From VBDM01 sp041496705 (lineage in GTDB: Bacteria; Pseudomonadota; Gammaproteobacteria; Burkholderiales; SG8-39): 64,000 nt of DNA. The notes under the pieces were generated by a model that did not search any database, was not told where the DNA came from, and worked only from the letters and a program-made list of their open reading frames with translations. Numbering within the stretch: the first letter of the stretch is position 1; the number at the start of each line of letters is the position of its first letter. The stretch lies in assembly GCA_041496705.1 (NCBI GenBank), contig JBGQFD010000004.1, forward strand, positions 9,877-73,876, written 5' to 3'. Shown in pieces: positions 41,904 to 49,258 of the stretch. The position numbers were made by a program, and so were the translations under genes.

Positions 41904-42746
41904 ATGACCTACAAGACCATTCTCGTGCATCTCGACCAGGGCGCGCGCGCGACCGAGCGCCTCGAGCCGGCGTTTCATCTCGCCGCAGCCTTCGATGCCC
42001 ACCTCGTCGGCCTGTTCGCGTTGAGCGACCCGCGGATCCCCGCGTATGTCCTGGCGGAGGGCGGCGTGCCCTTGATCGAGGCGGGTCGGCGCCACCGGGC
42101 CGAGGCGGCGGCCGAGGCGAGAGCCGCGTTCGACACCGCAGCCGGCAGGAACCGGGGCATCAAGACCGAATGGCGAGCATCCGAAGGCGACGCGCTCGAG
42201 GTGATGCGCGTTTCGGCGCGCTACGCGGACCTCGCGATCGTCGGCCAGCACGAGCGGGGCGCCAAACAGGACGACGGGCTGGCTCCGGAATTCGTCGAGG
42301 AATTCGTGTTGTCCGCCGGGCGCCCGGTGCTGGTGGTCCCCTATGCCGGACGCTTCGCAAAGCTCGGCAGCCGGGCCCTGGTTGCCTGGGACGCGGGACA
42401 GCAGGCGGCGCGGGCGGTGGTCGACGCACTGCCGCTGCTTGCGCGCGCCGAGGAAGTGCAGGTGATGGTCTTCGATCCTGACAAGGGCCGGGCCGACCAC
42501 GGAGACATCCCGGGAGCGGATATCGCTCTCTATCTCGCCCGCCACGGCGTCAAGGTACGTGTTTCGGAGCAACGCTGCGGAGACGAGAAGATCGGCGAGC
42601 AGATGCTGTCGCGAGCAGCCGACATGGGCGCCGACTTCATCGTAATGGGGGCATACGGACACTCGCGCGTTCGCGAGCTGGTGCTCGGGGGCGTGACGCG
42701 AACCCTGCTCGAGTCGATGACCGCGCCGGTGCTGATGTCGCATTGA
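41904..42746 (+). CDS. Universal stress protein, two UspA domains
   Basis: This 280-residue protein is a tandem of two Usp folds (about 1-145 and 155-280). The N-terminal copy begins YKTILVHLDQGARATERLEP; the C-terminal copy ends with MGAYGHSRVRELVLGGVTR, matching the G-x2-G-x9-G nucleotide loop. Tandem Usp proteins are typical of low-oxygen and stationary-phase regulons. A GAGGGA site precedes the ATG. Confidence 0.9.
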   Translation: MTYKTILVHLDQGARATERLEPAFHLAAAFDAHLVGLFALSDPRIPAYVLAEGGVPLIEAGRRHRAEAAAEARAAFDTAAGRNRGIKTEWRASEGDALEVMRVSARYADLAIVGQHERGAKQDDGLAPEFVEEFVLSAGRPVLVVPYAGRFAKLGSRALVAWDAGQQAARAVVDALPLLARAEEVQVMVFDPDKGRADHGDIPGADIALYLARHGVKVRVSEQRCGDEKIGEQMLSRAADMGADFIVMGAYGHSRVRELVLGGVTRTLLESMTAPVLMSH

Positions 42747-42773
42747 GCGGGTCGTGGTCCGGGCAGGCCCGTG

Positions 42774-43076
42774 TCACATGCCGAGTATTCGTCCGATCTC
42801 GGCGATGTACTGGCTCGCCTTGAAGCCATCGGCGACCGCGGTCTCCAGGCCCCTCTCGATCGCCTGGCGCATGTCGTGCAGCCCCTCCCTCACCCAGTGG
42901 TGCCTGCGGATCGGGGAATTGAGCACGTTCTTGAGGGTCTCCACTTCGTCCTGGAGCAACTGAACGTCGCTGGAGCCGCCGCGGACCTTGCCGAGGTCGC
43001 GCTCGAGCGCGTGGATCAGCTTCTCGACGGCAGCGAAATCGATTTCCCGCGATGTCTCCTTCTGGTTCCTTGTCAT
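42774..43076 (-). CDS. Hypothetical helical protein (100 residues)
   Basis: ATG at 43076 with GGAGAA upstream gives 100 residues, nearly all predicted helix: EIDFAAVEKLIHALERDLGK, LLQDEVETLKNVLNSP, then GLHDMRQAIERGLETAVADG. It has no Cys, no membrane segment and no recognised domain. The length and helix content recall small phasin-like or coiled-coil stress proteins. It is convergent with the Usp gene and lies downstream of the ABC exporter operon, from which it is separated by 61 bp. Confidence 0.6.
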   Translation of the reverse strand: MTRNQKETSREIDFAAVEKLIHALERDLGKVRGGSSDVQLLQDEVETLKNVLNSPIRRHHWVREGLHDMRQAIERGLETAVADGFKASQYIAEIGRILGM

Positions 43077-43137
43077 GAGAAATTCTCCAAATGGTCGAAA
43101 ATCGACACGGCGCGCGCGGCGGACCCGACTGAGGCGG

Positions 43138-43896
43138 TCATGCCCCCGCGCTTTCAGAAAAGGCGGCTCCGCTGCGTCGGACCACGTTCGCGTTCGCGCG
43201 GTCGGAAACGGTGCGGCCATCGACGAGCTCGACGATGCGGTCGCAGCGCTGCGCGAGACGCGGGTCGTGGGTCACTATGAGGAAGGTCGTGCCGCTCGCT
43301 TCGTTGACCGCGCGCAGCACGTCGAACACGCTATCCGCAGACTTGGTGTCGAGATTGCCGGAAGGCTCATCCGCCAGCACGAGCGCGGGTTTCATGGCGA
43401 GGGCCCGGGCAATCGCGACGCGCTGCTGCTGTCCGCCGGAGATTTCGGTCGCCTTGTTGTTGCGCCATGGCGTGAGGCCCACCTTGTCGAGAAGCTCGGC
43501 GGCAGTATGGCGCATTTCATCGTCGGGCCGCCCGCGCGCAGCGAGGATGGGCATCATCACGTTCTCGAGCGCGGTAAACGCCGGCAGCAGGTAGTGGTAC
43601 TGGAACACGAAGCCGATGCTGCCGCCGCGCAGCCGCGTCAGATCGGCTTCCCGCAGGCCGCTGGTGTCCCGCCCCTCGATGAAAAGCCGTCCGCCGGTGG
43701 GCCGGTCGAGCAGGCCGATGAGGTTGAGCAGTGTGGTCTTGCCCGAGCCGGACGGGCCGATGAGCGCGGCAAATTCGCCGCGCCCGACCCGCAGGTCGAT
43801 TCCGTGCAGCACTTCCGTCTCCACGGACGTGCCCACGCCGTAGGACTTGCGCAGCCCTTCGAGGCGCAGGGTATCGGTCGGTCGGATCTCAGCCAC
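43138..43896 (-). CDS. ABC transporter ATP-binding protein (MacB/LolD type)
   Basis: This 252-residue ATPase has Walker A GPSGSGKTT, Q-loop FVFQYHYLLPAF, signature SGGQQQRVAIARAL, Walker B LVLADEPSGNLD and H-loop VTHDPRL. The -SGNLD- form is typical of the MacB/LolD/FtsE group. It overlaps the permease gene by 8 bp and closes the three-gene exporter operon (HlyD-like, permease, ATPase). It energises release of a substrate from the inner membrane or periplasm rather than import. Confidence 0.95.
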   Translation of the reverse strand: MAEIRPTDTLRLEGLRKSYGVGTSVETEVLHGIDLRVGRGEFAALIGPSGSGKTTLLNLIGLLDRPTGGRLFIEGRDTSGLREADLTRLRGGSIGFVFQYHYLLPAFTALENVMMPILAARGRPDDEMRHTAAELLDKVGLTPWRNNKATEISGGQQQRVAIARALAMKPALVLADEPSGNLDTKSADSVFDVLRAVNEASGTTFLIVTHDPRLAQRCDRIVELVDGRTVSDRANANVVRRSGAAFSESAGA

Positions 43897-45115
43897 GAAT
43901 CGCCACCACCGGATCGAGCTTCGCCGCGCGCCGCGCGGGAATCACCGCGGCCAAGGTCCCCACTAGCGTCGCGCCGGCTGCCGCGAGTACGAACAACGAC
44001 GGCTCGACGTCGATGATGAAAATCGGTGTCCCGTCGGGATTCTTCGCCGCGCCGCGCCACACCGCCAGAAACGCCCAGCCGAGCGCGGAGCCGAACAGCG
44101 AACCGACCAAGCCCATCGCCGCGCCCTGCAGGAGAAACAGGCGCAGCACCTGCGCGCGCGAGGTGCCCATCGCCCTCAGAATGCCGATCTCCTTCGACTT
44201 TTGCACTACCGACACGACCAGCACGCTGGCGATGCCGAGCGCAGCCGTGAGGCCGACGAAAAAGCGAATCAGCGTATTGGAAAGCGTCTGCGCAGCCATG
44301 GCAGTGAAGAATTGCGCATTGGTCTTGATCCAGCTGTCGGCTTCGAGATCCGTCTCGGCCTGAATCGCCTGCGCAATCGTCTCTGCGGCAAACGGGTCCT
44401 CAACCTTGATCTCGATGCTGGACACTCCGCCGACCAGATTCATGAGATTTTGTGCGCCGCGCAGGCCGATGTAGACGTTGCGCTCGTTCACTCCCTTGTT
44501 TCCGAAATCGAAGAGGGCCGTAACGCTGAGCGTCTCCGACGCACCGGTGGGGCTGGTCAATCGCACTTTGTCGCCGACGTTCGCGCCCAGATCTTTCGCT
44601 AGCTCGATGCCGATGACGATGTCGGAGGTCGCGACGGACAGCCTTCCAGCGACGATCTTGTCGGCAAGCGCGATGACCCTAACGTAACTCTCGACCTCGA
44701 CGCCGGTAATGGTGACCGCCTTGTTCGCGTCTCCGCGCAGCGCGAAGCCCGGACCGGAGACAACGGGCGTGGCCGCGATCACACCCGGCAGGCGTTCGAT
44801 CTGTGCACGCACCTTCTGCCATTGGTCGATGGAGCGCAGTTGCTGCGACCTCGGCTGCACCAGTGCGGCGATCTGCGCTTTCTCGTCCTTGCGCTGCGGG
44901 CGGGCCACCTGTTCAGGAGGCACGACGACGATGGGCGCCATGTAGTTCAAGGTACGGCGAATGATGTTCGATTGCAGGCCGGCGACCAGCGCCGACATGA
45001 ATACGATCACGCCGACGCCGAGCGCGACCCCGAGAATGATGAGCAGCGTCTGGGCCGAACCCTCGCGCATGAAGCGCATCGCGGCGATCCACTCGAAAGG
45101 TGCCAGGCGGTTCAC
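43889..45115 (-). CDS. ABC transporter permease (MacB/FtsX family)
   Basis: This 408-residue permease has one N-terminal helix (TLLIILGVALGVGVIVFMSA), a large periplasmic domain (about 45-270) and three C-terminal helices (including LTAALGIASVLVVSVVQK and FVLAAAGATLVGTLAAVIP), the MacB/LolC topology. GILRAMGTSRAQVLRLFLLQG is the FtsX-domain signature loop. With the adaptor and ATPase it forms a MacAB-like tripartite system; an outer-membrane factor is not encoded here. Confidence 0.93.
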   Translation of the reverse strand: MNRLAPFEWIAAMRFMREGSAQTLLIILGVALGVGVIVFMSALVAGLQSNIIRRTLNYMAPIVVVPPEQVARPQRKDEKAQIAALVQPRSQQLRSIDQWQKVRAQIERLPGVIAATPVVSGPGFALRGDANKAVTITGVEVESYVRVIALADKIVAGRLSVATSDIVIGIELAKDLGANVGDKVRLTSPTGASETLSVTALFDFGNKGVNERNVYIGLRGAQNLMNLVGGVSSIEIKVEDPFAAETIAQAIQAETDLEADSWIKTNAQFFTAMAAQTLSNTLIRFFVGLTAALGIASVLVVSVVQKSKEIGILRAMGTSRAQVLRLFLLQGAAMGLVGSLFGSALGWAFLAVWRGAAKNPDGTPIFIIDVEPSLFVLAAAGATLVGTLAAVIPARRAAKLDPVVAIRG

Positions 45116-46359
45116 TTGGGTCCACTCGCCGGTGCGACCGGCCTCACGCGCTGTCCCGCCTTGACGAGCGCGTTGGTCGCTGGAATCAAATCGTCTCCGG
45201 GCTCGACGCCTTCCAGTATCTCGACGCGCCCGTCACCGCGCAGGCCGAGCTTCACCGGTTGGCGCACGACACGGAACCCGCGAATCGCGAGAACCCAGGG
45301 CTCCTGCCCGGTGGCGTCGCGCACGGTCTCCGTCGGAACAATCACGGTGTTGTCGCGGCGCGCCACCTCGATGTCCACCGAGACGGTCATGTCCTGGCGC
45401 AGATACGCCGGCGGATCGGGCACCTTGAGCTTGACTTCCACGGAGCCGCGCACCGGGTCGATGCCCGGGTTGATATAGACGAGCTCTGCCGCGAACCGCT
45501 GACCAGGAAAGGCGTCTGCGGAGCCGAGCGCTTTTTGACCTAACGCGAGCCGCGCGAGCTGGCGCTCGTCGATCTGCACGACGACCTGGGTTTCCCCGGC
45601 GGGAGCAAGCACCATCAGCTCTTTGCCCGCCTGCGCGACGTTGCCCGGCTCGATGCTCCGTCCGATGAGGACGCCGTCGACCGGCGCCCGTATCATCGTT
45701 TGTTCGAGCTTCACCTGAGCTGCGCGCAGGTTTGCCTGCGCCTGCTCGAGGGCGGTCTGCGCCAGGGCATAGTCGCTACCCGAAGGACCGTTGGTCTGCA
45801 CTTGCAGGCGCGCCGCGCGAAGCTGGCTGTCGGCCACATCGAGGTTGCGCTTCGCGTCGTCGAGCTGTGACTGGCCGACGAATCCTTTTTCGCGCAGCGA
45901 CAGCGAGCGCTCGTAAGCCTGGCGTGCCTGCACCGCGTTGGCCTGCGCTTGCACGAAAGACTGCTCCGCTGCGGGCAGAGTCACTTCGCGCAGCTGGCGC
46001 AGTTTCGCATCGGCCTGGGCGACGCTTGCCTGTGCTTGCGCCAGCGCGGCGCGCTCATCCCGGTCGTCGAGCTGGATCAGGACGTCTCCGCGGTGCACGC
46101 CCTGGCCTTCGTTCACCGGAATGCGCGCCGCTCGCTCGGTGATCACGGCTCCGATAGAAACGCGCTGCGGAGTCATGATGCGTCCGCTCGCGACGACCGT
46201 CTGTACCAAGTCGCTGCGCACCGCCTCGTAGGCTTCCACCGGCTTGCCCAGAATCACGTCGCGCGAGGCAAAACCCGCCGCTGCCAGAACAACCAGAGCG
46301 AGCAGAATGCGCCACAGCCAGCGGCCATATTGCAGGATGTAATTCGAGTCCAGAGGCAT
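45112..46359 (-). CDS. HlyD/MacA-family periplasmic adaptor protein
   Basis: ATG at 46359 gives 415 residues: an N-terminal membrane anchor (LWRILLALVVLAAAGFA), lipoyl halves (VNEGQGVHRGDVLIQLDDRD and APVDGVLIGRSIEPGNVA), a long coiled-coil hairpin between them and beta-barrel and proximal domains ending NALVKAGQRVRP. It is the first gene of the exporter operon; its stop overlaps the permease start by 4 bp. An FNR box 78 bp upstream suggests induction at low O2. The substrate is unknown. Confidence 0.92.
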   Translation of the reverse strand: MPLDSNYILQYGRWLWRILLALVVLAAAGFASRDVILGKPVEAYEAVRSDLVQTVVASGRIMTPQRVSIGAVITERAARIPVNEGQGVHRGDVLIQLDDRDERAALAQAQASVAQADAKLRQLREVTLPAAEQSFVQAQANAVQARQAYERSLSLREKGFVGQSQLDDAKRNLDVADSQLRAARLQVQTNGPSGSDYALAQTALEQAQANLRAAQVKLEQTMIRAPVDGVLIGRSIEPGNVAQAGKELMVLAPAGETQVVVQIDERQLARLALGQKALGSADAFPGQRFAAELVYINPGIDPVRGSVEVKLKVPDPPAYLRQDMTVSVDIEVARRDNTVIVPTETVRDATGQEPWVLAIRGFRVVRQPVKLGLRGDGRVEILEGVEPGDDLIPATNALVKAGQRVRPVAPASGPK

Positions 46360-46430
46360 CGTTACCGGGTCTTGAGGGCAGGCGGGTGCGGCGCCTTCCA
46401 CCCATGCTATTGGCAGCTGCGCAGGCACGG

Positions 46431-46444
46431 TTGACCTAGATCAA
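46431..46444 (-). promoter_or_regulatory. FNR box upstream of the ABC exporter operon
   Basis: TTGACCTAGATCAA is a TTGAC-N4-ATCAA site, one base from the full FNR consensus. It is centred 78 bp before the ATG of the adaptor gene; the gene on its other side ends at it, so the exporter is the only sensible target. Confidence 0.75.
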
Positions 46445-46531
46445 GCCATCCGTACTCCCGGTCCGGCTCGAGAACGAGCCGCGAGAGCGGCACGAAAGAC
46501 TCGAGGCCGATCCGGCGCTGTCTGCCCCGGT

Positions 46532-49258
46532 CTAGACGACGCCGCGACGCGCGGCCAGGTCGAGCGTGGCGCGCCTCATGACTGCATCGTCCGGATGATC
46601 CGAAATCTCAAATCCGAGTTTCTTGCACAAGCCGAGCATCGCCTGGTTTCCCGCGAGGACATGGCCCACCATCGTGCGCAGCCCGCGCCAGCGCGCGACT
46701 TCGATCAGGCGCTCGAGCATGCGCCGCCCCAGGCCCTTGCACTGCCAGGCGTCCGCGACCACGACGGCGAATTCGCAGGTCTGCCAGTCCGGGTTCGTGG
46801 CGTAACGGGCAACTGCGATCTCCACCTCGCGTCCGCCTTCCTCGCGCACCGCGACGAAAGCCATGTCGCGGTCGTAGTCGATCTGCGTGAAGCGCGCGAG
46901 CATCGCCGGGGTGAGCTCGCGCACCGTGTTCATGAAGCGGAAGTATCGGCTGTTCTCCGACAAGCTTCGAACGAACTCCTGCTCCAGGTCGGCGTCCTCT
47001 GGTCGGATCGGGCGCAGCAGGACGGAGCTGCCGTCGGCGAGGGGCCAGGTCGTCACCAGGTCCTCCGGATAGGGATGGATCGCCAGGTGGGTATAGCGGC
47101 TGCGCATCGGCCGCGGGTCGCGCACGACGATGCGTGCGTCGACGGCCACTGCGCCATTTTCGTCGACGATCAGGGGATTGATGTCGAGCGCCTCGATCCC
47201 GGGAAGCTCGCAGACGATTTCCGAGACGCGCAGCAGCACCGATTCCAGGGCCTGCATGTCGACGGCAGGCAGGTTGCGGAATGCGCCCAGCAGCCGCGAG
47301 ACGCGTGTGTTTTGCACCAGGTCGGCCACGAGGAACGCGTTCAGCGGCGGCAGGGCTACGGCGCGGTCGCGGTGCACTTCCACCGCCGTGCCGCCCGCGC
47401 CGAAGCTGATCGCCGGGCCGAACACGCTATCGCGTATGACGCCGATCATGAGCTCGCGCCCGTTCGGGCGCACGATCATAGGTTCGATGGTGACGCCGTT
47501 CAAGCGCGCGCCGGGCTGCTTGCGGCCGACGGCCTCGAGCATTTCCTGATAGGCCGAGCGCACCGCGGCGGCGTCGTTCAGGTTGAGGCGCACGCCGCCG
47601 ACGTCGCTCTTGTGGGTGATGTCGGGCGAGTCGATCTTCATGGCGACCGGAAAGCCGATCTCCTGCGCCATCAGCATCGTCTCGTGCGGTGAGCGCGCGA
47701 GGACCGTGCGCGCGATCGGGATGTGGAACGCCGCGAGCAAGGCCTTGGACTCGGTTTCGCTCAGGAGATTGCGCCGTTCCGAGAGCACCGCGTCGATGAC
47801 GAGCTGCGCTCCCTCCCGGTCCGGGGGGGCGTGGTGTGCCAGCGGCCCCGGGGTCTGCAGCAAGGCCCGCTGGTTGCGGTAGAACGCGGCGAGGTGGGCG
47901 AACATCTCCACCGCCGGATCGGGCGTACGAAAGACGGGAATGCGGGCCTCCTGCAGGAGCTTCCTGCCGACCCCGACGCTCGCCTCGCCCATCCAGCAGG
48001 CGATCATCGGCTTGGACGCTTCGCGCGCCGTTTCCGCGACCACGCGCGCAATCTCTCCGGCATCGGTCATCGCTTGCGGGGTCAGTATAGCGAGCACGCC
48101 GTCGACGCCGTCGTCGGCGAGGCAGGCGGACACGGCGGCCCGGTAGCGGGCGCTGTCGGCGTCGCCAATGAGGTCAATGGGATTGCCGTGCGACCAGTTG
48201 GCGGGCAGGGCGTGCCGCAGGGATTCGATCGTCGCAGGGGAAAGTTCGGCAAGCGCAAGCCCGAGGTCGGCGGCGCGGTCGGCGGCCATCACGCCTGGGC
48301 CGCCGCCGTTGGTGATCACCGCGAGCCGGTTGCCGCGGGGCCGGATGCGCGAGGCGAGCGCCTGCGCCGCCGCCACCAGCTGTCCTATCGTGGTGACGCG
48401 CACCACCCCGGCGCGCCTCACCGCCGCATCGAACACGTCGTCGGCCCCGACGATCGCCCCGGTGTGCGAGACTGCGGCGCGCGATCCCGCCGGATGCCTG
48501 CCAACCTTCATGACGATCACCGGCTTGACGCGCGCTGCCGCGCGCAGGCTCGAGAGGAATCTCCGCGCGTCGCGTATTCCCTCGATGTACAGGAGAATGT
48601 GCTCGGTCTTCGCGTCGTTCGCCAGATAGTCGATGATCTCGCCGAAGTCGATGTCACCCGAGCTCCCTAGCGACACCACGCTGGAGAATCCGATCGCGTT
48701 GGGCGCCGCCCAGTCGAGCATCGCCGCGCATACCGCTCCGGACTGGGAGACGAGGCCGAGCGATCCCGCGCGCGCGGACCCGCGCGCGAAAGTCGCGTTC
48801 AGGCCGATCTCGGGCCGCAGGATGCCCAGACAATTCGGGCCGACGAGCCGCAGGCCGTGGCGCCGCGCGTTGTCGAGCAGGGCGCGCTCAAGCTTGGCGC
48901 CCTCGGGTCCGGCCTCGCCGAAGCCGGCGGTAATCACCACCGCGGCGCGCACTCCGGCGCGCCCGCATTCCTCGATGATTCCGGGCACGGTACGCGCGGG
49001 CGTGGCTATGACCGCGAGATCGACCGGTTTTGGCAGCGCGTTGACCGAGGCGTAGCACGGAACACCGCGTACCTTGGCGTACTTCGGGTTCACTGCATAG
49101 AGCGCTCCCCGGAAGCCCGAGGCGAGCATGTTGGCAATGAGGACCGTGCCGACCTTGCCTTCGGTTTCGCTCGCGCCGACGATCGCGACCGACGCCGGCT
49201 CGAAGAGCGGCGTGAGGTAATGGTGATTCGAGGTGTCTTTCGCGACGTCCGCGTTCAT
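46532..49258 (-). CDS. Acyl-CoA synthetase (ADP-forming) / GNAT acetyltransferase fusion (Pat-like)
   Basis: The start ATG at 49258 overlaps the upstream ATPase stop (ATGA). The 908-residue product has a CoA-binding domain (FEPASVAIVGASETEGKVG), a succinyl-CoA-ligase-like part with the phospho-His segment AAVSHTGAIVGADD, an ATP-grasp domain (FPVAMKIDSPDITHKSDVGG) and a C-terminal GNAT domain (about 740-890, with CKGLGRRMLERLIEVARWRG). The arrangement matches protein lysine acetyltransferases of the Pat/PatZ type, which silence acyl-CoA synthetases, although a true ACD ligase activity cannot be excluded. It would link acyl-CoA status to the stress response. Confidence 0.9.
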   Translation of the reverse strand: MNADVAKDTSNHHYLTPLFEPASVAIVGASETEGKVGTVLIANMLASGFRGALYAVNPKYAKVRGVPCYASVNALPKPVDLAVIATPARTVPGIIEECGRAGVRAAVVITAGFGEAGPEGAKLERALLDNARRHGLRLVGPNCLGILRPEIGLNATFARGSARAGSLGLVSQSGAVCAAMLDWAAPNAIGFSSVVSLGSSGDIDFGEIIDYLANDAKTEHILLYIEGIRDARRFLSSLRAAARVKPVIVMKVGRHPAGSRAAVSHTGAIVGADDVFDAAVRRAGVVRVTTIGQLVAAAQALASRIRPRGNRLAVITNGGGPGVMAADRAADLGLALAELSPATIESLRHALPANWSHGNPIDLIGDADSARYRAAVSACLADDGVDGVLAILTPQAMTDAGEIARVVAETAREASKPMIACWMGEASVGVGRKLLQEARIPVFRTPDPAVEMFAHLAAFYRNQRALLQTPGPLAHHAPPDREGAQLVIDAVLSERRNLLSETESKALLAAFHIPIARTVLARSPHETMLMAQEIGFPVAMKIDSPDITHKSDVGGVRLNLNDAAAVRSAYQEMLEAVGRKQPGARLNGVTIEPMIVRPNGRELMIGVIRDSVFGPAISFGAGGTAVEVHRDRAVALPPLNAFLVADLVQNTRVSRLLGAFRNLPAVDMQALESVLLRVSEIVCELPGIEALDINPLIVDENGAVAVDARIVVRDPRPMRSRYTHLAIHPYPEDLVTTWPLADGSSVLLRPIRPEDADLEQEFVRSLSENSRYFRFMNTVRELTPAMLARFTQIDYDRDMAFVAVREEGGREVEIAVARYATNPDWQTCEFAVVVADAWQCKGLGRRMLERLIEVARWRGLRTMVGHVLAGNQAMLGLCKKLGFEISDHPDDAVMRRATLDLAARRGVV

